In this document: one piece after another, positions 1 to 13,200 of the stretch | Layout of the letters: each line of letters begins with the position of its first letter | How positions within the stretch are numbered: position 1 is the stretch's first letter | Assembly: GCA_005281725.1 (NCBI GenBank) | Contig: SSBO01000008.1 | Location: 3,888,671 to 3,952,670, forward strand | Direction: 5' to 3' | Source of the DNA: Wuchereria bancrofti | Taxonomy: Eukaryota > Nematoda > Chromadorea > Rhabditida > Onchocercidae | DNA: 64,000 nt | Made by a program: the position numbers and the translations under genes | Notes under the pieces: model-generated | Seen by the model: the letters and a program-made list of their open reading frames with translations, nothing else | What the model was told of the DNA's origin: nothing | Database searches by the model: none

Positions 1-3000
1 TACAGGAAAGAAAAGGAAATGAAAGAGGTAGGAGTACGGGTAGGCAAAATAAGCGGGTAGGGTAAGGCTACAAAGAGATAGATATAAAGATTTGAATACC
101 AAATGAGTATTTTGTATTTGTATGAGTGAGCTCTATTGAAATTAGAATATAACGAACAGAAAAAAGGAACGAGGAAAAATAAACAAAATTCGGGAAATGA
201 ATTTTTATTCGAATTATTGCCCATCATTCAATTGCTGTTATATATAATATGTAGATTTTATATAAATGTTTTTTTTTTATTGGATTGATATAAGAAATTA
301 AAAAAGAATTAAAAATTTTAATTCAAATAGTACACTAAAATCATTATTTTAAGTTTTTAAATACTAATTAATCCATGTAACTTTGTTGAATCATTTAAAT
401 GATAATGTAACTTTATAAAAAGATGAAGCGAGTTAAATTTTAGATTAAATTTAATTTAAATTTGAATCATTGATTTTATATAATGCTAATTTAATAGCAT
501 AATAATTTTGCATAGAAAGAAAAAAGATTCATTCATTCTGCAGATAATATAACTATTGTCATTAATTAAAATGGCAATAGCCTTTTCTTTTTTTCTTTTT
601 TTTCATATTTGAAAAAATGGAAAGAGAAAGATGTGAACGAATAAATTTAAATTAGTATAAGAATTATAATTAGTATGAGGGAAATTTTTAAGTCAAATAA
701 AAAAGGCAAAATTTCACTAACATACGAATTTATGGCATATGTAAAATGGAAGAAATAAAATTATATTAAATGATTAAATTAAATTTTATTTTAATTTTCC
801 TTTCTTTTTCAGAAACAAAAAAAAAAACAAAATGAAATTTCCATAATGTTTATTTTCTATAATATGTGTTTATATATATATGAATAATGATCGCTTTTTT
901 TCTTTTTTTGTTAGATTTATATAAGAATTAAAAGGAATTAAAAATTTTAATCCAAATAATCAGAAAGGAATTAAAAACTTTAATCCAAATCTAAACATTC
1001 AAATCATTTTTTTACATACTAAAAATAATTATATGCAGATTCTGAGATTCATTAGAGAAAAAAGAACAATAAGATTTATCGTTTATTTGTTTGTTTACTT
1101 TCTAAAAATCGTATCTAAAAATTTGAAAATTTAGCGAAACTTAAAAAGTTTACGATGAATTTTAATTATGATAAATTTTAATGTTTTCTTTTTTCTTTTA
1201 AATATTGTTGAAAAAATATTTTTTTATGTGAACATTTTCTTCCTTTTTTTTTGTTTTGCATTTTTTCCGTTTTCCTTTTTTCATAAATTTTATCGATGCA
1301 ACTCATTCGAGAAATTAAGAATTTATTATTTTAAAAATTAAAAATTGTTATTTTAAATTTGCTATACTAATATGATTCATACAGCAAACTACAGTTAATT
1401 TTCAAATTTTATATTACTGCAATATTTTTGTAAATGAAAATTTTACAAATTTAAACTTTTCATTTATAATTTTGTTTTCAAATAGTAACAGTGTAAAAAT
1501 TAAATTTTATAAAGTATTCTTTTTATTACTGTTGCATAAATGTTAAATATCGAATTTTTTCCTCTCTTTTTCTCGCCGATCGGTTAAATTTTTATTCATA
1601 AAATTTGATAAAATTATCAATTAATGCAAAAATCACATATGTTCCTTAATAAAGCTGTAATGAATTTTAATTTGAATAATTTTTCTCTGATTAAAATTTA
1701 TCTCGAGAAAAACATTTCAAAAAGTTACACTCAAATAATCACTTATCCATACAGGAAATTGATTCCATTAGCAATAAATTTTCTTTATTGTTTTATTTAC
1801 TTTATTCTTATTGATCATTAATGATAATACTAATGAAATATTTAAAATTTAATGCTCAAAATACCATATCAAATGATTTCCTATTAAGAGTAAATAATGA
1901 TAAATTTTGTTAGCAATGATAAGAATCAATGCTTTATCGTCTGATTCTATAAGCTAAGTTAAATGAGTTTAATAAATGATAATATAAAACGATAAAGTGA
2001 CATTTTGTCAACAAATATTAATCTATTTCTTGTGAGCAATGTAAACATTATAAAGCAATGATAATAAATGAAATCAGTGCAACAGGCTTTCATCCTAAAT
2101 TAATCCATTAATAAGATTGTAAATAAGTTAAAAGTAAAATTTAATTAAAGAAAATTTCTTGTTAAAAATTAAATTATTTTACAACTAATCTAATAGATAC
2201 TATCAATTTTTACAAAATATTTACAGCAATTTAATCAATTTATTTTTCATGCTAAATTTTTCTAATTTTGTTTAATAATTTGAAATGATAAAATAAAATG
2301 ATTCATAATTTATCTTTCTTTCTTTCATTTTTTTTTCTCTTCCGCTTTTTTTTTGCTAATATCAAAAAATGAAAGTTTATTTATTCTTCATAGATGACAA
2401 AAAAAAAACAAAAAAACAAAAGAAGGATTCCGGTAAGATAAAGAAAAATTTTCCGGAATGATGTAATTTTTTTTTTTTTTATTCGAAAGATAAAAGGAGG
2501 AAGAAGAAAAAAAAGAAAGAAAATGAACCGAAAGTAAAAAGTAATTAAGATGAAAAAAAAAAAAAGACATATGTAAAACAGCTGCAAAAGATATATTACT
2601 ATAATGGTTTAATATTCCTAATAAAATGATTTAATGATTTGTAGTGGAATAGATGTAAAGAATAACATTTGTTTAGAATCAGTTGGCTTTATTATTCCGG
2701 AAATTCCTGATTTATTACTTTCAGGTTTAAGTTTTAGCTAAAAGATAAAAGTTTTTAAACAATAACAATATTTTAATGTATATCATTCTAATATTTCAAA
2801 TAATCAAAAAAAAAAAAACGAATTTAAGTAAACAAAACTTTATTAAATATATAGCTATTAAAATTGTATGAATTAAATATTAAAATGTTAAAATTTTTGT
2901 TAAAAAAAAATTTTTTTTCTTCCATTAATTAATGTATATTAAAATTTAGCAATTCAGAAAAATTCAAAAAAAGGAAGGCGAATTTTGAAATAATAATTTA

Positions 3001-6000
3001 ATTAAACAATGTGTATATTAAAATGTAAAAATTTTAATTTTTACTTAAGATTAAATATTTTAAATTTATAAAAGTTTCAAGTATAAATGTTTTAAAATAT
3101 AAAAGAAAAAACGGCGAAAGAAAATCTTAGTTCTTTCTTTTTTTAGAACAATAAAAATTATTTGGCTTATCAATCACTAATTCACCAATTAGAAAGAATT
3201 TAGCTTATGGCATTTAAAGACTGAAAATTCAACTATACAACTTTTTTAGCATCGATTGACTAACATAAGCTTAGATTCATTTAAAAAAAGTAAAGTAAAA
3301 GCGATCTATGAAATGAAAAATTAATAATATTCACTTCTAATCAGTTAAAATATGGTTAAAATTATTTCATTTTCATTCTATTATTTCAAACCTAATAATT
3401 CTTCTTAATTACTTTTTAGTCAATTTTGAAATTTACGAATTTAAATTTTAAATTTAAAAACAAAATGTTGTAGTTTTTTTCTTCCCATAAGCTCAAATTT
3501 TATGGATTAGTTTTATGGTTAATGTTGATAAGAAAATTTTTTGAAATGTGGCGTAAATAAGACTAAAATCGTTAACTAAATTGCGTTCTTTCTTTTCAGT
3601 TTTATTTTGAAACGTCTATTTTTTATCAAATGCTTAAAGAATTGACAGTCATTTTGCATCAAATATCTTGAAATTTTCATAAAGCAAATGTTTCATTTTA
3701 CTCTAAAAGATAATTAAAGTAAAATTTTCGAAAAAAAGAAAAGAAATATTATAATTATGTCAATTAATTAATTAAAAAATTAAAACATTTTTTGTTAAAA
3801 AATTTATTTTTTATTTTTTGATTAAAATTAATTGCTTATTGATCAATTTTTTCTTTTAACTTTAATAAATATTTCCTAAATTTTTCCTTTTGTTTTTTCT
3901 TTCTTTCTTTTTTTTTCACTTTTTGAATTTAATTTTGTAATAAATATAATTTGAGTTAATTTTAATCAAATTGCCTACAATATTCGTAAATTGTTACAAT
4001 CGTAAGCCATATGTTCTGAAATGTTCAAAATTACTCTCTTAGATGCTTAATTTATGTTATACAAATTCCACAAATTTACTTTTCCACTATACCAATGACA
4101 ACTTATAATGACAGATGCGCGACGCCAGATGCGCCCATAAAAAAAAAATGCGACAAGAATTTACGGTGAAAAATTAAGATTTTCTTTGCAATTGTCCCTC
4201 TTTTTTATTTACTTCACTCTTCTTCTTACTCTCTTTTCCTACAACTTTTTTTTTCCCATTCCCTAATTCTTCCTTATCTTTTTAATCTTATCAATTTATC
4301 ATTCTAATAAAGAGAGAAGGAGAGTGAGACAACTATATTTGTTTTAATGATAATCTCATTTGATAATATCATTGATTAATTAGTATAATTGTTGTGATAA
4401 TCATAATATATTTTTTATTTAATGAAAAATTGTAGTGAATTCATAACTTAAATTGATACTTTTATTATTTAATTATAAGTAATTCTTATCTGAATGCTAT
4501 AATTCTCTTTGCCCAAGCAATTTACCTTTAGAAATTATACAAATATCGCTAATATATGTGAAAGGTATGTACAAATATAAATTTGTTTGCATTTATGGTA
4601 TAATAGCACTTTTCAATTTGCTATTAAAATGGCATTCTTTGAAGAGTGCTAATAATTACTATGCAAATAAAATAAGTTATTTGCATAGTAATAGTTGAAA
4701 ATTTCTCAAACTGTTCCTTCCATTAAGCAATGTTTTTCATATAATTTTATTTTCCTTTCATTTTTATCGATGAAGTATTAAACAATAACAATATATTGAA
4801 AATTTATAATACAATCAATTTTATGTTTAAAAAAATAAAAATTACTCTATTTTAAACAACATTGATTTTTAAATATTCATAGGTTAAATAAAATGTATTA
4901 ACTCAATTTTAAAATTAAAAATTTTTAAATGAATTGAAGAAATAATTCTTTATCATTCTTTATCAAGTATTACTACATACAAAATATGAAAATTTTTTTT
5001 CGTTTTTAATTAATTAGTCAATTACTTAAGTGATTCGTTACGAAAGAACGATTAGTTATTTATATTTTTGATTAGCTAATTAGTTAATTCGTTTGTTTGT
5101 TTCTTTAAAAAAAAAACAGAAAACCTTACGAAATTATTATTTACGTTTTTGTAGCAAATTTTTTTTTTTTGTTTTATTTCTACTTTATTGTTTTATTTAT
5201 ATAAAAATGTTTATTGATGATAAAATTATCATTCTTGAATTTATGAAATTGATAACTTACTACAATCTAAATGATCAGATACTTTTATTAAGTCTTGAAT
5301 AATTTACTTTGAACATAATTAACATAAGTCATATTCAAGGTTAACAACATCTTATGGCATACATCACTGTTCAGACATTTTCACCATTGCGCTTTTCACC
5401 TTTTGCGCATTTTGACCATTTAATTGTTTGCTTGTTTGTCCCATAGCTTTTAGCAATATTTCTATTGATGAGTGACCATCCTGAAGTGTCACATCTTTTC
5501 AGAGACTCTGCTGCTATTGTGTTCAGCAAACATAGATGACACTTAATTGACGTCGTGTATTGCCCATCATTACAAATAAATGATTGTTGGGTTACCTCTG
5601 TTCACTAGTGAAACTTCAAATTTATTTATTGAATTTCACACTTCCATTAATTAATTATTTTTTTAATTTTCATGAAAATGATTGATTGAATTTTAAAAAA
5701 AGAGAAAAAAAAAAATGAAGTTTACTGATACTATATTATTACATAAGAATGTTTACCTCAATAACTATAGTAATTGGCTAATTATCTAAATTTAGCAAAA
5801 ATTTATTTATGGAAAATAAAAGAACTTCCAAACAATTAGCCTATTTATTTACTCAGATTTTAAATTCTTTTAATTAATAATTACTAATTGATTTGTTGTG
5901 ATTTTGATTATTATTATTATAATTATGATCATTTTTTCATGATAATAATAAAATATAATAATGAAAGATATTTTAATAATGGATGGAAATAGATGAAAAG

Positions 6001-7221
6001 TAATATAATAATTTCGAATTTCATTCACAGCTGCAAATTGTCTCACAATTATACAATAATTTTCCTTTTGGGTTATGATTTTCTCCGACATATGTTCAAA
6101 TATTACCGTCATGAAATTGCCTAATTTGTTGTAAAATATGCACAGTCAATGTATGACTCATCAAAGAATTACCCTTCATCAGTCTCAAAATTTTGTGAAA
6201 TTTCAAATATGAATAAAAATTAAGATGAAATATTTGAAAAAAAAGAGGAAATAAATTAAAGAAATAATTTCTGAAATATAAATTATGGTATTTATTTATT
6301 TATCTATGGTGCATAAATATTATGATTTCTATTAAAATTAAAATTTAGGAAATAAGAATGATTAAAATTAAACCAATTTAAAATATTCGAATCAGAACTG
6401 AAATACTTTTCATATTATATATATGTATCCAATTAATTCCACCATATGGTATTTATAGTGGTGATAACACATACTTTCAAATGAATCAAGCAGTAAAATT
6501 AGTAGTAAAATCATTTCAATTTCATTCATTTCCGTCTTATTTCTTTTCTATCAAAAATGAACAGAACTTGAAATAAAACAAAAACAAAAAAGAAAAAGAG
6601 TAAAGTAATTTAAATTGAACTCAAATTGCTCTGAAAGTCGGTTAAATTATTAAATATGTCAAATATTAATCATAATAGAGAAGAAGAAGCGGTATAGAAA
6701 GAGGGCATTAGTCTCATCATTAACTTTAATGTCAACAATATCATCCAATCTTGAAATATGTTGACAGATAGAAAAATAAGAAGGTAAGAAGAAGGTAAGG
6801 AAAGGTTACCCATTTCGGCCACAGAACGGCAAATTATAATTGCTCAGTTATGTGGAAAAGCTTTTACAAAGATTTCGTATGAAAAAGGTGCAGAAGAAGA
6901 GTAAATAATAAATGAATAAACTTTTGAAATATTCAATTGAGAAAGTTATTCATGCCGAAATCCTTTTCCTATTTGAATTTAAGAATTGTAAGAAAAAGTA
7001 TCGTATATAATATATGTGTGTAAAATTAATATTTTATCATTTGAAATTATCATAAAAAATTCCAAGAAAAAAAGAAAGAAGGAGAAATAGAAAAATAAAT
7101 GAGTGAAGAAAGAGAGGGAAACGAAAGAGAAAGAGGGAGAGAGAGAGAGAAGATTAATAATTAAAAATGTTTCAATATTTTTTTCAAATAAATATTTTGA
7201 AAATTACAATGAATATTTTAG
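1..7221. other. A+T-rich region upstream of the first kal-1 exon found; no supportable gene
   Basis: This stretch is dominated by A/T homopolymer runs. It holds no long open frame with recognisable protein character on either strand. The missing first exon(s) of kal-1 (start codon, signal peptide, first cysteines) may lie here or left of the window, but none could be chosen with confidence. A slightly more G+C-rich patch lies at about 5340-5640, and a perfect 16-bp-stem hairpin at 4655-4692 is listed separately. A GA-rich purine tract occupies about 7070-7152. Confidence 0.6.
4655..4692. repeat. Perfect inverted repeat, 16-bp stem and 6-nt loop, with octamer motifs
   Basis: The left arm 4655-4670 reads ATTACTATGCAAATAA and the right arm 4677-4692 is its exact reverse complement, separated by AATAAG. 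Each arm contains ATGCAAAT (or its complement), the octamer bound by POU-domain factors. It lies about 2.5 kb before the first kal-1 exon found. It could be a cis-regulatory site or a chance or mobile-element-derived hairpin; sequence alone does not decide. Confidence 0.75.
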
Positions 7222-10200
7222 GAAGATGCTGATTTGAAGAGACATCTAAAGCATCATATTATCAATATTTGCAAGGAAGATCGAAATTGCTCTTCGGTAT
7301 GATTTTTTTTTAAATTAATCAAATATTAAATTAAATCCTACGAATTCATTATCTAAATTCTAATATGCATGCATTAATTTTTCAAACATAGCTAATTATT
7401 ATAACTGATTAATTAATTCTTATTCTTTTTTCCCAATTCTTTTCTTCAATTTTTAAGCTTAATGTTAAAAAAAAATTTTAATGCAAGATTTTAATGATAT
7501 TAAAAAATGGTGTCATAAACTAAAGTAAAATTGATTTTTTTTTAATTTAACATAAATAATCAAAAATCCTTCGATAGATTAATATGTTAATTCTTTTTAA
7601 TAATTTTAATTTCTTTTTCTCTTCTAAAAATAATCAAATGTAATTAATGATTAATCATTTTGTTGAGTTATTCATACATTAATTCATCATTTATTGCTTA
7701 TCATTGATATCGTAATAAGTTTTAAATTTTAACAATGATTCATTGGTCAATCTATCTATCACATGCACACCTTACTAAATTTTTGAAAATATTTTATTTT
7801 CCTATTATGAACATAAATAGATAGCATGTAATAAAAGTTTCATTCCGGAAAAAAGCCTGTGAAAACCGGAAATTTTTGTTCATTTTCACAAAACTAGATC
7901 TAGTCTTTTCAAATTTAGAAAAATACAAGAATAATTAATTGTTTTAAATATATATTTTTTACATGTAATATTTTATACAAATTATTGTTTACTTATATAT
8001 AAGTTTTTATGTACATAAGTTAGTATATATTATATTTATATATAAATATGATAATATTAATAAAAAGATTAAGTATTGGTTGTATTATTGATGTGAGAGA
8101 AATGTCCAGCTGTGATGTAAATAATCTAAGCTAAAATATTAAAAGTAATCTGGCTGGTCTGTTATCTGGCCAACCAGCAGTAAATATATCATCAATAAAC
8201 TTTTTCAGTCTATTGTTAATGAATTAATTATCAATGGATGACCTCTTTCAAATAAGAATGAAAATATTAGTTCACATCAATACTAATACTATACTATTAC
8301 ACTTAAAAGGCTTATTTTAAAGTAAAATGTAGCCAATGATGATAGGAACCAAAAGTGGACAGATTAAAATAATAGCCAAAGATAGGGACAAAAATGAATA
8401 AATTAAATAGCCAAACAAAATGTTAGAATATCGATTTACTATTATTATTTGTTATTTTGATGAAATTTAATTTTTTATTTTTTAATCCCTTATCATAATT
8501 TAATCAATAAAAGATATACTTTTTTGATGAATAAAAAAAATGCAAGTATATCGATTACTTTTTTTAATTTTACTTGTATTGTAGTGATAATAATGATAAG
8601 ATGATAGTTGATTTATTTTATTTTGGTGGATAAAATCTGTTATGATTGCTATTTATTACTATTTAGTATCAAATTTCGATCAGTTTTAACGAATAAATAA
8701 TGTTAGAGAGGAAAGTATCAATTTTTATCATATTTGAAGAGTTATTTCCAGATAAAGAAGAAAAACAAACAGGAAGGAAATGTTTAGGGACATAGGTCAG
8801 GGTACTACTATTTACTGGGGTCAAGGAAGGTGCTGATGGAATAGTATACACTCTAATCCTCTTATCAATGTTTGCTCGTGAGCCTTTTAGTATGCTAAAA
8901 ATTAATAAAACTAAAAATGTGTGAATATTCCCAGCCTTTCTATCTTTAAATGCTTCATTCGTTAACAATGAAATGTCAATCATTGCAAAAAAGCTTTTAC
9001 TTTAATACTTTTTTAGGGATCAGAAAAAGAAAATGAATATCGAATTTACTAATAATTTATCAATTTCCAAAGTTCATTGCACAATTTTCATTTTTAATTA
9101 TTTATCAGCTAAAGGAAAATTTTAATTATTGATAATCAATAATGATATCTCAAAGAATAACTGTAACCCTTTAGAACATAGTTTTTTAGGTAATTTATCA
9201 AAAAACAAAAACAAAAACAAATTGTTAGTTTTCAAAATTTGTTACTCAGTTTTCGTTTTTCAGTTATCAGTTGGGGAAAAATTTTAGTGCTAAAAATAAA
9301 TAATATATTCCAATATAATCGTCAAATGATTTTTTATTTTCTTTTGCAAATGATATTTGTTTTATTCCCGGATGATTCATATTGATAAAGTACATTGTTA
9401 ATTAAATAACTGAATAATTAAATCATCATTTGTAATTTCTATTTATATTAGATAAACATATTGATCGTTTATGTTTTAAACATTTATTCCCTTATGATAT
9501 ACATTTGTAATCTGAAAAAAAAAAAATTGTCCTTTCTTAGTCTAATTTTTTGATCCTTTTAATAGGTATCATGAAAAAGTGAAATTGTAAACTAATTACT
9601 AAGCAATGTAAGCGGCTCATTCTTTTCATCTTTTCCAATGTTGTTCAGTCTTCTAAAATATTATTTTTGCAATGGCCATCAAAATGATCATCAAATGAAC
9701 ATTTATCTTTGTTTTTATCTTTTCTCAAAATATCTTTACCGACCAATTTGCGCATTTACTATTGCGCCATTTGTGACCGCTCAAAAAAAAGGAAAAAAAA
9801 AAAAAGAAAATGATTAATCAACATTTAAACATTTTTCCTTGTTTATTGATATATGAAATGAAGGGATAATAAGAGAATTAATGAATTATTGCAATACAAT
9901 GAAACGATTGACAAAATTTTTTCATTTAATTTGATGCTTAGCTACTAGCATTTAATGTATTATTCTAATGGAAGATTAAATGTTAATGGTTTCCTCTTCT
10001 TTTTTTTGGCTCCAATTAAATTTCCTATAGGATTAATTAGTGGAATTAGTTTATACCTTCAATAACTTTAATCCTATATTGTATAATTTCTGTTCATAAT
10101 TGAAATAAAATAGATGAATAAGAAAAAATTGAAATCTTTGTGGGGAAAATTTAAATTTAATTCTATTCACAATGATTTTATTGTTATACTTTAAAAAAAA

Positions 10201-13200
10201 AAAAACAGTAAAGAACGAAGCATTTTGCAGCTGCTGATAAATCGTTTTAATAAAGTAATAAATAAATGAATGAAACAATCTTTTTTTTTTGAAATAATTT
10301 CTATATCTTTGTTGGTTTAATCCCTATTATTATTTTGTTGTTTTCTTCTTGTACTTTAAGCATTTCCTTTCTTTCTCTCATTAAAACTAAAGTCTATTTA
10401 TCGTGGTGAAATGCATACCAAAGATTATGATAGGATAAGACATGACATAAAAATTGAAGTGGGATTAAAAATTGTCATTCAGTGTTGTCGTAGAAAATGA
10501 GCGCAAGGTCATATGACATTTTTGTCTTTTAGCAGATATTAAAAAAAGAAAAAAAAGAAAAAACGAAAGGAAGAAAGAGACAAGAAGAGATTATGGAAGT
10601 AAATAAGCAAATGCTTTTTTTCAAAAAAGAAAAGCTGGAACAGAAAATGATATTTAATTGATATTAAAATTTTTGTGCTATATAATCTGTGAAAAAGAAT
10701 TGAGTGACAACTATTTAGATATTGATGTCACCATAAATATATAAAGTGATATATTGATTGATCATGAACGGATGATTGTGATATATATTGAGTAATTAAA
10801 ATGATCAGAAATGATAATGATAATGGTTGAAAAAAAAATTAGTAATGTGTTATAATTATCATCTAAAAATAATATATTGCAATAATTGGAATTTTTTTGA
10901 TCATATAGAAATTATTTTTAATTATTAAAATATAAAAATTAATATAATGCATAAAAATTATTAAAGTGCATTCACTAGTTAATTATGAAAATGTTTTATA
11001 ACAATATTAATAAGTATGAGATTAAAATATAAAACATAGAATTTTTTTTCTTTATTTTTTATAAGTTCTACTCAAATTATTTCTTTATTACATTCTATGG
11101 AATGGCAAAAAATTTGAAAAAAAACTAATTTACATATTTTTATTTTATTAATTTCTTTTTTCCACTATTTAAAAAAACGCACATGCATAAATGCTTTTAA
11201 AAAAAAGAAGAAAAAAGCAATAAAGTATTGCTGTATTCGTTATCTTATATGATCCAATATCCATCAACATTTTATCATTTTATTTCCTTTTTTACATTTC
11301 CTTCCCGTTTTCACTCATACATATTTAATTCTTTTTCTTTTTTGATGTAATTATTTTATATATGTAAATTTAAAATTTCAATAATGAATTCATATTTTAT
11401 TAACAATATTTATATGCTAAAAATTTTATTACCAAATTATTTGAGGTGATTATGATAATTTGTTTGTATTATTTCTATAATAATTTCTTTTTATCTTTCA
11501 TATACTACTCCTCTCTCTCTCTCTCTCTCTCCCTTTGTCTCTTGTAACTGCTTGAATTATTTCCCTTTTAGCATAAATGCAATTACAGATTCCTTTGCAT
11601 ACCATTTCTTTGATCGTTTCGTTTTATTTTATGATCCATACATACACTTTTGAAGTGGTACCACTTCTCATATAAACCTCTCAAAAGAAAATTTTGTCAT
11701 TTGGGGATGCAAAAAATGTCACTTCTCCATGAATTACGAAAATAATCGCTAAAATTAGTCAATGATGTAAATAGAGATTAAAGTTCAAATTAAATTTTTT
11801 TTTTGTACATTAATTTTAAGCAGTATATAAATTTAATGAATGAAAAAAGAAATTTTTTTTTTTGAGAATATATGATGAATAATAATTGATAATTGATTAA
11901 TTGTTAAATATTTTCACATTTAATTTCAAACATCAAATGTTCATTTCATTTTTGCTTATAAAATATAATTTCAATGATTCATTAATCTAAAGTGTTTGCA
12001 CTTTTATGTAAACAAAATTTTGCAAATAAGAAATTTATTCAAATTTTTTGGTTCATATTTTTCACTCATATTATCATTTCTTTAATTAATTATAATTGAC
12101 AAGAATAACGATAAACAATAATGATTACCGATTAAGTTACAAACTAGTGATAACATTTAAAATATTAGCAAAAATCATGTTTTCTGCTAATCATTGTTCC
12201 TTTAATTAAACTTATCAATTGATAACCTTTCATTTGAACGAAATTTGGATGAATAAATACTTTAAAGGATTGAATTCAAATGAAAAGCTATATGAAAAAT
12301 GCTTGAAAATAGCATGCGCACTTCTTTTGTATTATCACGTAAGAAACTTTACGTAGAAGCAACACGTAAAAGCTAATATGGTTGTAGAATAGGATAGAAA
12401 TAACTCTGATAGCTTAATTAATACTTTTCACTCATTCATTAACTTACTTTCCGAATATATTACTAATATAGTATACTTTTAAGTAAACAAGAATGAAAGA
12501 GAAGATAAAAGAATGATTCTTTCATTAAAATTCATTTTAGAATTGATTCAGTAGTCATTCATTCATTCATTCATCATTTCCTGTCCTTCATTAATGCAAC
12601 TTATTACAAATTCTCGAAGTGTCTTTTGTCAACTGTCACGCATCTTTTACGTCTAAACACGATTGCTCATTTCCTAAGATTGCTAACATTATTGTTAGTT
12701 AGATAATTTCTCCCTAAAATTTAACATTTTATACAAAATGACACATGCAAACATATATATTATTTAAATTCTTTGAATTAATTTAAAAATTACTTTACAT
12801 TTATTATTATTATTAGTCTTATTTATCTTCATTATTATGCATTGCATTATTTTAATAATTTTTTTTTTCAAAGAAAAAATAATTTTAAAAAAGTAAAAGA
12901 AATTGGGAAATTAAAAAAGCGAATAATCTAATACGACATTTTTTTTTTTAGTTCGAAATTAATCCAAAAATATTGGCTTTCATAGAAATGGTTGACGATG
13001 ATTGATTGAAAGGATAAATTAAAAAGAAAATAAAAGAAAAAATGATGAAAATTTGTTTATTAATGAAGCGAATCTAATTTCTTGGATTTTCTCTTTTTTT
13101 TTTTTGATTAACATTTTTTTACGAAATAATATTTTTTTAACAGAATAAAAATTTTTTGATGTAAATTCATTTTAATGTTATTAAAATAATTTCAGTGTAC

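Noticed and set aside
2381..2587. Phe-rich minus-strand frames looking like membrane proteins
   Set aside because: They are translations of A-homopolymer runs; Phe/Leu richness reflects poly-T on that strand.
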